From positions 954,501 to 1,018,500 of the forward strand of contig CAJHZI010000495.1 in assembly GCA_905160935.1 (NCBI GenBank): 64,000 bases of DNA. The letters run 5' to 3'. Position 1 is the stretch's first letter; each line of letters starts with the position of its first letter. This stretch comes from Enchytraeus crypticus. Its lineage: Eukaryota; Annelida; Clitellata; Enchytraeida; Enchytraeidae. The notes under the pieces were generated by a model. That model was not told where the DNA came from. It did no database searches and saw only the letters and a program-made list of their open reading frames with translations. This document shows positions 11,393 through 57,119 of the stretch, in pieces. The position numbers and the translations under genes were made by a program.

Positions 11393-11894
11393 GTCTATTA
11401 TTTAAAAGGTTTAGGCTAACAGATTGATTACGTAACACTAGTCAAGGCTGTTTGGCCGCTGTTGTTCTGAGGAAATCCTCGCTGAGCTGAAGGGTGTGAG
11501 GCAGCGCCTGGCTGATGACTCATTCTACGTGTAAAAAATTGTAAACAAAGAGTTCTCAACCCATCAGCTGCAGGCCAACAGAGAACTACTAAGACGCAGC
11601 CCTTAAGTCTAAAATAATTAGACATTGAAAAAAATTCCTGTTTTTTAAAGTGTGTAAATCTCATATTCTGCAATCTGAGTAGACTTATTCAGATTTCAGA
11701 ATATGAAATTTTGAAAGAGATTAACGCAAATAACGTACTAAGCATATGAGAATTGATCAAATGTGTTACTACTCCTAACCACTGTAGAATGGACTAAACG
11801 TAAATGTCACGGGTAGCAGGAGGTGACTGAGCAAGAACCGAGAAAGACAAAGAGAAACCACCCCGTAAACCATATTTTTCAAGCTATAAGCTTC

Positions 11895-12150
11895 ACTTAT
11901 GGGTAAACAGCATTGTTTTCTCAGGGAATGACTCCCCTGCCCAGTAAATGTTAGTAGAAGCTGAGGAAGGCATAGGGGCCTACCTCATTATATGCAGAAT
12001 CCCCCAAGAATAATGGTATATAAAAAGGAATGTTATAAATAATTAAAAAAATCCACTCGTATGTGGACATGATGAGAAAGATAGAGATAAGTAGAGGCGT
12101 TATATACCATGGACCTGCCAGTAGGCAGTGCACTAAGAGAGATCGGAGCA
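11895..12150 (+). mobile_element. Non-autonomous element sharing the LINE 3' tail
   Basis: It runs from GGGAATGAC through AAGCTGAGGAAGGCATAGG and CAAGAATAATGGTATAT to GTTATATACCATGGACCTGC and GGCAGTGCACTAAGAGAGA. The same series occurs on the minus strand at 22928-23165. The last 40 bp equal the 3' end of the LINE at 31797-33370. Confidence 0.7.
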
Positions 12151-12634
12151 GATAACGGATAATTAATCGAGGGACCGGTAAATGTATAGCGGACTAAACT
12201 ATGCTACGATTTAGGCATGCGATAATAGAAGTCATAGAAATCATCATGGATCATCGTTTAACTACGGTGGCTATCCTTTTATCAATTTATTCGCAGCTAA
12301 GTTAAATTTTATTAACAGAGTTATTGTATCTTAATTGATCTATACTTACTTACGTTTCTGTGTTTATTCACGATACCAATTAATAAGCACAGTTATCTCT
12401 AATGATTTGTTAAAAGATATTATTATTGTTTTATAATTATTTACCAGAATTTACCTCAAATAGTCTGAATCTCGCTCATTCTAAGATGCTCAGAAAAGTG
12501 AAACGAAATACTATCCCTTGTCGCCATCATAACAGCAAACAATTAGAACGCTATTCTCGATAATGATCATTGAACATATAGAGAACATAGAGAGTCAACC
12601 TCAATAATAATAACATAATAATAATAATAATAAC

Positions 12635-12895
12635 CTCCTACAATTTCTATGCAGTGTCATGACAGTGACCGGTTTTCGAGACTGCTTTTAAAGGTTCCTG
12701 GCAGGTTATTGTCAATCCTTTTCCTGTTTAATAAAATCTTTGCTATTCTAGCTCCAATTGGCGGCAAAGCTCTAATACATGATTAGCCTTTCATTGGCCC
12801 ATGGGGACATACTTCATTTTTTGACTGACCTGGACTTTGAACCTAGGCCACTTGCTTCCGAGGCGAACACTAGTCTTTACGCCATATCCCACCCC
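12635..12895 (-). mobile_element. tRNA-derived SINE, 'GGTTCAAAGCCCAGGTCGG' family, minus strand
   Basis: Homologous to the plus copy at 52377-52655, with a matching tRNA-like head (GACTTTGAACCTAGGCCACT here) and body (TTCATTGGCCCATGG, GTTCCTGGCAGG, GTGACCGGTTTTCGAGACTG). Fragments lie at 19170-19215 and 59325-59450. Confidence 0.75.
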
Positions 12896-14052
12896 CTTCT
12901 GGCACATCGATTAATGCGTATCGGTCGCGGATAATTGCTCATCTCTATTCTTATTTCTTACTCGACAGATGCTAACGGAGTAAATGAAAACTTGAAGGCA
13001 ATTTTCCAGATTTTCAATTTGAACCCTGCTCTAACCTAATTTGCCGTCACGTTAAATGTGGTGCACCATATTAACAGTGTAAACACATCGCACTGTGTGT
13101 AAGACTGCGTGCTTTCAGGCACGGCATAATGCTTGACATTCCAAGCATTTCATTATAAAAACACGAACACTACGGCGCTAGCTAACTAAAGAGTCATCAC
13201 TGTTTACATTGGCTACTTATGTTGTGTCATTATTGGTATTAGCACGTACGAAACACTAAATCAGCTACGATTACTTTATTATCAAAGCAAGAGTAACACT
13301 AGTGCTATTTCATTAAGCAATTAGATAACGTATTTGACTAATTTTAGTCAATAACGAATTGAGTAAAAATTAGACTTATTTTAGCAAACGTGTCTGCTTA
13401 AACGTGATTAGCGGGTAGTGCAGAGGTTAACCATGACAGTAAATACATGAATTCTGATGATAATGCAGCTTCCTAGCTAAAATGACGTAGCGTAGTTTGT
13501 CAGAATAAAACCTTATCAGCAGTAACTGCTTGATAAGGGTTTCCTATTTTATCATGCTTTAAACATGGCTAATTTCTAATTGTAATATTGCTTGCTTTAG
13601 ACTTTGACGCAGTTTGCTAGCACGCATTGAACCTCCAGCCTATAAATACACTTACATCTTAGTGCGTTTTGTTGTTTCAGTTGGTTCTTCAGACCTAACA
13701 GTGCTAGACGTCAAGTATGTCACAAAACAGTGAGTGTAGGTATGAAATGAAAATAGAATAAATCAATAGATAATGTGCTACTACATAGTAGAATAAATCG
13801 TATAGGCCTACTTATAATAAATATTATACAAGTTAAGTCGCAAGCTAATATACAAGTTGCAAGCAAGTTTTTAAGTTGTAAGCTGTAGACCTGAATACTG
13901 CTAGACTAAGTTCTATATCGGTAGGTTACAGTGTGTTTGCCATCATTGTTCTAAAACACAATGTTTATCTTTAAGGTGACTTGACAAAAGCGAGCTACCG
14001 TTACAAAGCCTTCTTCAAGCTTTCATTAAGTTCAGCATAGCTTCTGTACTGT

Positions 14053-14190
14053 CTGGAATCAGTGGCGAAGTTGGTAAGATACTCGACCGCAGATCAGTAT
14101 ATGCGGGTTTCAATCCTGGGCTCGACCGTCATTGACATCGCTTTCAGTGAGGAAACTGACGTTAACATTAGCTTTTTTATAGCTTTATTA
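14053..14190 (+). mobile_element. tRNA-derived SINE copy
   Basis: It carries AGTGGCGAAGTTGGTAAG, an A-box-like head, then GGGTTTCAATCCTGGGCTC, GTCATTGACATCGCTTTC and GACGTTAACATTAGC, with a TAGCTTT-repeat tail. Confidence 0.75.
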
Positions 14191-14524
14191 GGGAATTTAA
14201 ATGAAGGAATAAAGCTTAGCTTAGCTTTACTTTTAGCTTTTAGCTTTACCAGTATAGCTCTCATCGAATTAGTAAACAAATTCATGGAATAATACAATCG
14301 GTATAAATATTCATATATCTATGAATATTTATGAAATTGCTAATCCGCTAACAAGGAACATTCGATCGGGAGTCTAACACATGTCTGGGATGACTTGTTG
14401 ATTTATTTCTATTTAGTTTTTTAGTTTTAATTTGGTTATTTGTTACTTTTCGGTTTATTTTGTTTTTTTTAATTTTCTGGGTGATCCTAATTATCGATCT
14501 TGAATATCATTATCAATGCTGCAC

Positions 14525-14890
14525 AGGAAAGAAAAGGAGAGATAAACAGAGATAGACCGAGATTAGGAATGTTTGATGATTCAAAGATCTACTCATACAT
14601 GTATGCGGACATGAAGAGAGAAACGAAGACAGAGAAGAGTGGATGTGTTCCATGAACAGAGACCATCACGCAAACCTTCATTGCGCTAGTACTCTTCTTT
14701 GGACTGATTAACCGAATTTTGGCACGTTCCTTTTATGGACCCCTCACTCTTCTCATCGGTTTTGATTGGTTCCATAGTGCTCGATGTTGTCATGGACATC
14801 ACTAGCACTCTATTTGCATTGTTGCTGTTGTCGATTTTTTGTTATATACCATGAACCTGCCAGTAGGCAGTGCATTAAGAAAAGAGAGAA
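14525..14890 (+). mobile_element. Degenerate LINE 3' end plus inserted dispersed repeat
   Basis: The first part translates to PRLGMFDDSKIYSYM, related to the C-terminal PRLGMLD-type end of the LINE at 31797. The stretch 14690-14830 matches another family (CATAGTGCTCGATGTTGTCA) also found at 15160-15290 (minus), 29310-29400 and 38400-38600. The end at 14845-14890 is the shared tail ACCATGAACCTGCCAGTAGG. Confidence 0.6.
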
Positions 14891-15084
14891 TGTTGAGGTG
14901 AGACGCTCAAATCTTTTCTTCCTGGAACCTCATCATTGAATTCTGCTTTAGAATTTTTATTTTGTACCGTTCAATTAATATTTTCTCTTTAACTTATCGA
15001 CTTTGTTGTGCCTTCAATATGCTCGATGTTTCCATGGATGAATACTTTAACTAAATGATGTTTCTGCTTTTATTTCTAAAAATC

Positions 15085-15325
15085 TATCCGAGATATGTTA
15101 GATGATTTAAAGACCCGCTCATGTGGACAATAAGAGGAAAGCGGAAGAGAGAAGAGTAATAATAACAATTAGAGTTCTACAATCATCAATGACAACATCG
15201 AGCACTATTGAGACAAAATCAAGCCGGTGAGCAAAAAGAAGGTCCAAAAACGGTGCAAATTCCAAAAATCAGATAGTCCAGAGTGAAGGTGTTATATACC
15301 ATGGACCTGCCAGTAGGCAGTGCAC

Positions 15326-15335
<10 letters not shown>
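15085..15335 (+). mobile_element. Second degenerate LINE 3' end
   Basis: TTAGATGATTTAAAGACCCG recalls the LINE ORF end. An inverted copy of the CATCGAGCACTATTGAG family interrupts it, and it finishes CCATGGACCTGCCAGTAGGC, AGTGCACTAAGA, running straight into a (GA)n tract at 15327-15366. Confidence 0.6.
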
Positions 15336-15366
<31 letters not shown>

Positions 15367-15609
15367 TCCGAGATCAACTGACATCGTCAACAAGTAGCAA
15401 TTTGAGCTTGAATCTATGAGGCACATATTTTTCTAACATGTCTTTCAAGACACGAGAAAGTCCAGAGAGCCCAATAAAGGAAACTCCCATTCTGACATCA
15501 TTCTTATGTTGATTCTATCCAACGGAAGCTTGTAAAAATAACTCGCACTAATTGATTATTGCGTCGCGTAAAATGAAAAATTAACTTACTTTCATAAAAG
15601 GTCCGTTAA

Positions 15610-15775
15610 CTTCTTTAGTAACTTAGTTAACTTCCTTAATATCTAATTAACTTCCTTAGTTAATATCTAATTAACTTCCTTACTTCATATCTAATTAACT
15701 TCCTTAGTTGATATCTAATTAACATCCTTAGTTAATATCTAATTAACTTCCTTAGTTGATATCTAATTTTTTTAA
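15610..15775. repeat. 24-bp tandem repeat (TTAACTTCCTTAGTTAATAT)
   Basis: About seven copies of TAACTTCCTTAGTTGATATC-like units. Confidence 0.85.
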
Positions 15776-15799
15776 CTCGTTGAATTACTGTTCATCTTG

Positions 15800-16008
15800 C
15801 CTGACTGTTTTTTGATCAGCGGAACGGCACCGTTTAAGATCTTTTTCTTTCTTTTCAGCACATGTTTTTTTCAGCCCGTTTGGGGTGAATCGTTTTGTAG
15901 TGACAAGTGATGGGGGACGTCCCTGATATCATCCTTGTATGAGGAAACGGAAGCTAAACCTATATTATTATTATTATTATTACTATTATTATTATTATTA
16001 TTATTATA
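15800..16008 (+). mobile_element. LINE 3' tail, 'GGGGACGTCCCTGATATCAT' family
   Basis: It contains CTTTTCAGCACATGTTTT, GATGGGGGACGTCCCTGATA, TCCTTGTATGAGGAAACGG and a terminal (ATT)n tract. It is the best-preserved match to the copy at 26205-26385. Confidence 0.7.
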
Positions 16009-16257
16009 TTAATATAAAGTTATTCTTTAAAAATGTATCGAGATCCTTTGATCTATCGAAAGAGACACATGCTCAAGCTGGTTACAGTATCTTGCAGGAG
16101 TTACATTGGAACGGAGGAATACTCGAGGTCTACGCTTTGCATGTCATGTTTTGTTCATGCTTGTCTTGGACTTCTACCAATTCCTTCTCTACCTTACAGA
16201 ACAGCTTAATGCGAACATTAGAACTTAATAGACCTACTGCGCATTATAGAGTGTGTC

Positions 16258-16259
<2 letters not shown>

Positions 16260-16305
<46 letters not shown>

Positions 16306-16500
16306 TCTGTCTATCTGTCCATATCTCTTTCTTTCTCTGTCTCTCTATCTCTCTCTCTCTCTCTCTCGCTTTCTCTTGCTCTTCCTTTCTTTCTCTGTCT
16401 TTCTATATCTCTCTAACTTTCCCCCTCTGTCAGTTCCTCTTCCTCTCTCACAATCTCTCTCACATTATCCTCATTCTTTCTCGTTTTTCTCAGACGACCT
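16260..16500. repeat. (CT)n low-complexity tract
   Basis: CTCTCT with scattered TTTC and TGTC interruptions. The Leu/Ser ORFs across it are repeat artefacts. Confidence 0.9.
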
Positions 16501-16602
16501 CTTCACGACGTCCTACTAGCAGATCAGTCAGTTGTCAGCCTCTTAGTCTTTCTTAATATTGCTTTGTTGCTCTTTCTGATTCAGCGCTGAATCCTTACCT
16601 TT

Positions 16603-16815
16603 TGACGTCATGAATGTATGACGTCATGAAAGTATGCCATCGTGTGATGTATGACGTCATGTATGTATGACATCATGAATGTTTGACGTCATGAATGTAA
16701 ATGTATGCCGTCGTGTGACGTATGACGTCATGTATATAATATATACATGATATCATACGTCACACGACAAGATTGCGTCATATATACATATTATGTATAT
16801 ATGACGCAATCTTGT
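16603..16815. promoter_or_regulatory. Cluster of five TGACGTCA palindromes with two hairpins
   Basis: Perfect TGACGTCA octamers, the consensus CREB/ATF site, lie at 16603, 16619, 16652, 16684 and 16723, with a TGACATCA variant at 16668. Two back-to-back inverted repeats follow. 16711-16767 has 28-nt arms with two mismatches, and 16767-16815 has arms ACAAGATTGCGTCATATATA and its complement. The block lies about 2.7 kb upstream of the RUNX start codon. A regulatory role is inference; the octamers may simply be the unit of a decayed ATGTATGACGTCATGA repeat. Confidence 0.5.
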
Positions 16816-16831
16816 AAGTAACTATGAGAAG

Positions 16832-17058
16832 ACTGATAACAGGGGTGGAATGATAACAGGGGTGGACTGATAACAGGGGTGGACTGATAACTGGGGTGGA
16901 CTGATAACAGGGGTGGACTGATAACATGGGTGGACAGATAATATGGGTGGACTGATAACAGGAGTGGACTGATAACAGGGGTGGACTGATAACAGGGGTG
17001 GACTGATAACAGGGGTGGACTGATAACATGGGTGGACTGATAACAGGGGTGGATTTGT
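16832..17058. repeat. 17-bp minisatellite (ACTGATAACAGGGGTGG)
   Basis: About 13 copies with few substitutions. Because 17 is not a multiple of 3 and the unit makes no stop, three minus-strand frames stay open and give His/Pro-rich spurious ORFs. Confidence 0.95.
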
Positions 17059-18289
17059 AGCAGGGGACAAAGCTTAGAAACGGGTTTTGGAAAAATTGGA
17101 AAACTTGAGTGACTAATTGTTAAGATCTCTATAGGAATATCTTGTATTTTCAATTCCTATAACTGTAGTAGTTCATATCTATTTAGGTCGCTTTCTCTGT
17201 TTCACTGCCAGTGTTGAATTTAGGTTTGGAATTTTGGATTCGAAGCTACAATTGTTCCGTAGGAGATACTAACGCCGAAATTGAGGAAGATGGTGGGAAA
17301 TTGTCAATGAAACTATTTTGGCACGTTGCTCGTTCGCGAAGGTTTTGAGCTTGGTAATACCAGTATCTCAACTTGAAGTTATTAACCTCTTCGATTAATC
17401 GCTTATGTACTCTTTAATGGCAAATGTAAAAAGTTTGAGGGTAGGAATTTACGTCTTCTATACTATTTGTTAGTGATCTAAGTAGAGGATTGCACAGTTG
17501 TTCGCTTGCTGTGAAGTAAACGTACATGCAACGAAATATATTGATTAATCTTAATTGATTGATTTAAGTTACATGTACATGATCAATTGCTAAACTGCCT
17601 TAGCATTTTTTTATTTATTTTTCCTTTTTTCAAAAAACAAACAATTAATCTTAATTTACTGATTTAAGTTAAATGATCAATTACATAACTGTCTTAGCGT
17701 TTTTAAAAAATTCCTATTTTAAAAAAACCTGAACAATTAATCTTTATTTATTTATTTAAGTTGCTCGATCAATTATTGAGAGAGAAGTGACTAATAATAA
17801 TTTAATGACAACACTCTAATTGTTGTTATTATTATTAATTACTTAACTGTCTAGCATTTTTAACATTATTTTTCCATTTTTCAAAGAACATGAACAACGC
17901 CACACCTCCCAATCCCGCCCTACTAATTCCCCAGCCTCCCCACCGAGTCCTACACGGTACCGCATGCCGCTCTAGCTTATTACTCATTCCCTCCTTCATT
18001 CACCCTGCGCTCCCACAGCTCTGCCTAATTCTCAGTCACTTCTCCTTCACACGGTGAGCGATAGATCACGGCGAACAGTTCCCGAAATAAAAACGATAAT
18101 CGAAAGTAATCGATAACGATTGCGGTAAGAGTGATCGATAATACGGATTTAAAAAGTTGATCGAGTGTCTTAGAGGTTAGATTGTAGGTGCAGATTGCGC
18201 AATAGTTTCTCGCTAGCCGGTAGTGCTTAGTCTATAGTCGCCTGACGGGCTGATTGTAGAGTAATGCGAAGTTTTGTGGTTTAGCATTC

Positions 18290-18605
18290 GTGTGTGAGCT
18301 AGTAAACAAAAGAAACAATGGTCCGTATGTGTAGTATATGCTTCTCAGTAAAAAGCAACAATAGTTAGTACGAGTAGTATTTGCTTTAAGTAAAAAATAA
18401 TAATTAGGTATGAGCAGTAGGCCTATATGCTTCAAGTAAAAAGCACAAATTGTTAGTATGAACAATATATGCTTTTAAGTAAAAAGTAACAACAGTTAGC
18501 ATGAGTAGTATATGTTTTTAAGTAAAAAGTAATAATAGTTAATACGAGCAGTATATGCTTTTAACTAATAAAAAACAATACATGTTGTTAGTACGAGTAG
18601 TAGTT
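18290..18605. repeat. Degenerate ~55-bp tandem repeat
   Basis: About six copies of a unit with GTATATGCTTTTAAGTAAAA, AGTAACAACAGTTAG and TACGAGTAGTA variants. Confidence 0.75.
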
Positions 18606-18689
18606 CTGGATAGAGTTGGTACAGGTAGATAGTTATAAATGACAAGTACATGTAATATGACGTAACGTACTCGTTAACGCATTAAGCCT

Positions 18690-18990
18690 TGATCTCACCA
18701 TATCGACGTTGATGATCTCTTTCCCCGCGTTGTGTCCGGGTTGTTTGAAGAATTGACCAACCGGTGACTGCACGTGTCGTAGAAGGCGACTAAAGCACTA
18801 AGATCCATACCAACGTCAGAAAGGGCATTCGGTTGGTGATCGCCTGGGTTCCAGAAATCGCTACAAAAATTTAAACTATGGAAAAGTCTCAAATATGGAA
18901 TTGACTGATGATATGATGTAGGACAGAGAGGATTTGAGACAGTCTATTCGTATCCCGACCTTAGTTAAACTGAGATTTAAGGGAAGATGA
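18690..18990 (-). mobile_element. Dispersed element, 'CAGTTTAACTAGGGT' family, minus
   Basis: It reads CGTTGTGTCCGGGTTG, GACTGCACGTGTCGTAGAAG, CAACGTCAGAAAGGGCAT, GAATCGCTACAAAAATTTAAA-like and TAGTTAAACTGAGATTTAAG. It is nearly collinear with 43865-44125. Confidence 0.7.
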
Positions 18991-19320
18991 TAATAATGAT
19001 GATTATGACGTTGATGATCTCTTTTTGAGAGCTACGATACTAATATTTTATTGCAATATTTGTATTTATCTTATTATGTATATGTAATTTCAGGACCTGT
19101 ATAATTACAATTACCACGAGTCTAAGAGCCCAATAGTAGTAATTCTATGAAGATGGTTCGACGTGTAATCAACCGCAATCAGTGTCGTAACTGAAACCGG
19201 CCTTCGAGACTACTTTTTAACTGTAAAATAGTTACTTTAAATTACCTTCCATCGCTTGACCTTAAGTTACTATCGACGGAATAATTTCAAACTATAAACT
19301 TTAACCAAATATCCAGTTAA

Positions 19321-41425
<22,105 letters not shown>

Positions 41426-43860
41426 CTTATACAGTGTTCTCAATCAATCAATCAACCAATCAGTTAGTGATATAACAATCTCGTTCAATCACTCGACAAC
41501 CAATCTATAACACAACATTTAATCTATCTATATACATGAATATGCAGATCAAGTAATTCCATTTTCTCTCAATTATTAAATCAATAACAGTATAGTTGTG
41601 TGTTTAAAAATTTACTGAATAGATCACACAGTACAATTAAAAAATAAATTAGATCTGTTAATAATGGACAGACTATTAATGAAATGTCGTCAATAGATCT
41701 ATCAGTTTTGTTCTCATAGTTCTGATATACTTGTACATGCACAGCTCAGTATTAAACTGTGCTAGCATCGATGAAATCATCGTTGTCTATCTGTCTCTTT
41801 AAACTCTATCTTTCCATGATATCGCCGACTAATGAAAATTAAACATTCGCTTTTCTCATAAACGACATATTAATTGTAATCATATATGGTTATAGCTTAT
41901 GACATATATTTTACATTTAACTAAAGTATCGCAGAATGATCATATTCCCGCTGAGGGCCTATATTTTCCAGATAGGCCTATAGCCTACATATATTTTCTT
42001 TAGGTCCTTAGCGAAATATCTATCGGGAAGACCAGTGCTCAAATTTTCTCTCTAGAATTTGATCACAAAACAATCTTCACGTTTTTGAAGCTCTTCTTAG
42101 CAGGCCTGGTTCATATCAAAATTAAACGCCTAAAATGACGCCTTTACGAATAACTACGTTCTATAAATGTCCTAGTAAACAATTTATTCTCACTAAAACT
42201 ATTATTTTTAAAAGAAAGTTGACTATTTGTAGGCGCTTAGGCCTTTGACACAAAAGGGTCGACCGAAACGTATAAAATTTCATCCACGGATTTCTAAGCA
42301 TTAATTCAGAAATCGCGTTGCCTGAAGGACTCAACATCCTATAGATTCGACTAAACTAACTCTGATTTGATAATAACTTGTAATTAAACAAATCCTTGCA
42401 GCGGAAATTTGAAATTGAGTTTTCCAATTTCCGTCGCGGTGACAGGCAATATGAAATGAACGAAGAGTAATTATGAACGATGACGACTAATTATTATTTA
42501 ATTATTATTTAATTATTAATCCTCTTGTGTTTCTCAATTGACGAGTTATTGCGTGATACGGTTAGTGTGTGCGTGGAAAATTCAATACGTTTTGCAATTA
42601 TCTTTCGGTCGCTTTTGATGTTTGAAATTTTGATTTGTTAATTTGTGAACCAATGCAATATCTTGACGTGTTTATCGCTATTTTTATAGTAAATGGACCT
42701 ACAATAAATATAAGATATGATAATATGAATGACACTGTCATTCATGATAACATTAGTGAAGCCAATTAATTAAATCTATTAAATCTACACCGATAAGCAT
42801 ATTATTAGGTCTATAGGTGTAACACAGGGCTTCATCCCCCCTAGAGCAACAATGCATGCTTCCCCCCTCGCAAAACTATGACAAATTTTTCACTTTCCCC
42901 TCCATTTTTTGAAACTCTATACCATTTTCCAATATCCCCCTATACTGCCAACGACGCAATTTGGGTCGTTGTTAACTTTGTGTCGAAGGCCACTGGTGTA
43001 GAATAATTTTTTTTGCAATTTTATACAATGTTTAATAATACCTTCCTTTTTATCTGCGTTAGACGGCCCCTTTGAAGCACGTACGGTAATAAATTATATG
43101 TGGGTAGATTTATTTCTCAAATTTCCCGCAGCCAATAGGAAAAACTATATGATGCACCAATTAATATCTTTCAATCAATTTAAAATTTCTAAAAGGGTTT
43201 TGTGAATAAGAATTATTTATTCGACCGAATACACAGTTATTATTACAACATTTCCGCTAGTTCATATTTTACGTCCGATCTACCGGCGAACAGACCAACC
43301 GTAAACTGCAAGCGTCGCAACAGGCGACTAAGCAGGAAAGGAGGAAGACAAAACGGAGGCGTGAAAACGACACCTCGTGAAAACGACACCTGTCTAGGAG
43401 ATCTTTCTCTAGTCAAATAATTCTGCAATAGAAATGTTCGTTGAAATAAAATTATAAATTTATTTAAATACAACTTGTAATATCTAATCAAGCATTATAG
43501 TTAAACATTATAATATTTCTACAGTTGACCTTAAAGGTGTTTCCTTAATTTGTGTCGGATTTTTTGATGAATTTTAAGGAATCAAATAAAATCTGTAAAT
43601 TTACTAAATGAACACAAATTATTAATAAAAATTATTATTATTTTCATTTATTTCTTCAATATAAACTTAATTGCTACTTATTATTAATTTTAACAAAGAA
43701 GTTCAGACTAGCTGACTCATTTCAAAATATAATTATTTGTTTTCAAATAATTAAATAATAATTAATAATTCAGCTTAAACGACTGACTATACGCTGTCTC
43801 CAATTCTAGGAAAGAAGACTTTAGGTATAAACTAATATAAAATGAAGTTAGTTTTATTGG
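41426..43860. other. RUNX 3' flank; no further gene recognised
   Basis: AT-rich. The stretch begins with (AATC)n-like sequence after the stop codon, with a possible AATAAA at 41643. Two small overlapping ORFs near 43202-43491 have no recognisable domain, and the plus one is Arg/Lys-rich. I do not call them genes. Confidence 0.5.
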
Positions 43861-43864
43861 ATTT

Positions 43865-44125
43865 GAAGAAGTCCATCCCCCGTGTTGTGTCCGGGTTTGT
43901 GAGAGAATAGACCGTGTAAATACGCACGTGGCGCAGAAGGCGACATAAAAATTATATCCAAACCAGCGTCAGAAAGGGCATGCGGTTGTTGAGCGCCTAC
44001 GGTCCATAAATCGCTACAAAATTTAAACTAGAGGAAAGCTTCATGACAGAGAGGACTGGAGAAAGTCTATTCGTATCCCGATCCTAGTTTAACTGGGATT
44101 TAAGGGAAGATGATGATAATGAAAT
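43865..44125 (-). mobile_element. Dispersed element, 'CAGTTTAACTAGGGT' family, minus
   Basis: It runs CCCGTGTTGTGTCCGGG, GTGGCGCAGAAGGCGAC, CAGCGTCAGAAAGGGCAT, GAGAAAGTCTATTCGTATCC, TAGTTTAACTGGGATTTAAG. This is the fullest copy in the window, ending in a GATGAT tail. Confidence 0.75.
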
Positions 44126-45249
44126 GATGTAGAGGTCCACCATGTTAAGAATCGTCATAGAATATCGAATTAGTAAATTTCCCAATTGTCAGACGAGAAT
44201 TTTGTTACGTTAAGTCAACCCTCGTTAGCTTAGTATTTTCTCAGTATTGATTTTTAATTCATTTTGAATTTTGCATTCTCTACGTACTTTGTGTACTCTT
44301 TTGATTTGTATATAGGTCATCTTTTGTCTCAACGGTATTTTGAATACTATGTTTTTGATATTTTTGTAGTTACCTTCTTTTTATGGGCAGTAATTAACAT
44401 GTATAGTTGCCATACGTTTTAAATAATTCTTTAATATAGAAGGCAATAATATTAGTAAACGAATTTCCTACTCTTACTGGCTGCTACCTTTCACATAGTA
44501 CCCTATCCACACTATAATGCAGTCTATAACTTAAAATAAAAATATGGTCTCTGATCTGATGTAATTTCCCATTGTCTTCCTCAGTTCCTTTTTATTCGTC
44601 ATTTACAATAGGTACAATTTATAGTTAATCTCTTTAATGGCCCCGATAAAACACGGGAAAAAATACGTGTATAATAATTAACATTAACACATGGAGACAT
44701 AGTTTCATCAAAAATCTTTAGCTATAGAATCAGTAGTACTTAGACTTTTTAAACATGTTTATATTTACATGGCGCTGTATACACAGGTACAATCATCATA
44801 CACTCATAGTCACATTAAATACAGACACCTGCACCTTGGTCCTACAGGTACACAGTTCTAATCTCAGTCCAGTCACTAAGACCACCTCAATCAGAAAACC
44901 AGCACAAAACTTCAAGGTCTAAGAGATCTGCTCCTAGTATTCCTTCAAATAACTCTCCCCACGTACAACTTTTTGTACACTTCAAGCACTATCCATAGCG
45001 ACCACAGCATCAACTGACAGGCTGATTGCTTCATCCATGATTACTGCAGGAGTATTAGATCTAAATTGATGTCCACTGTATATTTCACTATCTCAACTAA
45101 CACGCTCTTCCCGAACAAGTACAGTTTACGATGATAATCTAATTTGAGTCTAATGGCTTAATTCCAGACAACATAAAGACGTGTTAAGAAACAAGCATAC
45201 AATATACAAGGTAGAAACGAGCTATCATTACAGTGTATCATTATATTCT

Positions 45250-45400
45250 CTCTTCAGTGGCAGGTTCAAGGTACATATTCACACTCAAAGTCTGTTTTCT
45301 CGCTCCATATGAGCACTCCTAAGATCAACAAGTTAATCCTTTCACAAAGTCTATGCGTTATCCATACCTTATGTATGGATAAGGCATTATATTATATCAT
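45250..45400 (+). mobile_element. Dispersed repeat, 'GGTACATATTCACACTC' family
   Basis: AGGTACATATTCACACTCAA, CTGTTTTCTCGCTCCATA, TCAACAAGTTAATCCTTTCA, collinear with 9980-10100. Confidence 0.7.
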
Positions 45401-46030
45401 TTCAAAAGTCGAGGAGGCATTTAGACTGCAGAGTCATAGGCTCGCACTTAAAATCCATTGCACACAATGTCTGATGACGCTTATTCCAGACATCTAATGA
45501 GTTTATGGAATAACTATTAGCAATATGAACCAAGATATATCAGGTGCAAAGAGTAGGTATCATGGAAAGTAAAGATATAGTCAATGTTACAGAATAAGTT
45601 TAAAATTATTGTTTACTATCCATAGTAGTCTGGTGTATGTACTATGTAGTAGTATTGCAGTGGCCAATGCATATCTTTGGTTAGCAGAAAAGATAAGTTC
45701 TACACACAAGATTAAGGACCCCTATATAATGGAGCATCAGTTGCAGTGCTATATCTACAACGAATGTACAGATATAAGAGATATTTCAGTAAAAGACCTC
45801 AAAATTGAATCAATCAGTCACTTTAATAGGCATCAATTTCACAGCTTAGCAAGGCAGCTTTGAGACATGTCTTAACAAAGTGTATAATATATACAACACA
45901 CAACTATTAACCTTTTCGTTCTTGACAACAGAAATACAGTCTCGGCAATCACAAAATTAGGCAAATGTTAAATTGATAATAAGTCTATTATAAACTGCTA
46001 ATCTATTTACAGTTTCCACTCTTCTTCAGT

Positions 46031-57119
<11,089 letters not shown>

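Noticed and set aside
16778-17153. Three His/Pro/Ser-rich minus-strand ORFs
   Set aside because: All three frames of a 17-bp minisatellite are stop-free; no start context or domain.
43202-43491. Overlapping ORFs on both strands, Arg/Lys-rich on plus
   Set aside because: No domain, splice structure or repeat homology; too short to support as genes.
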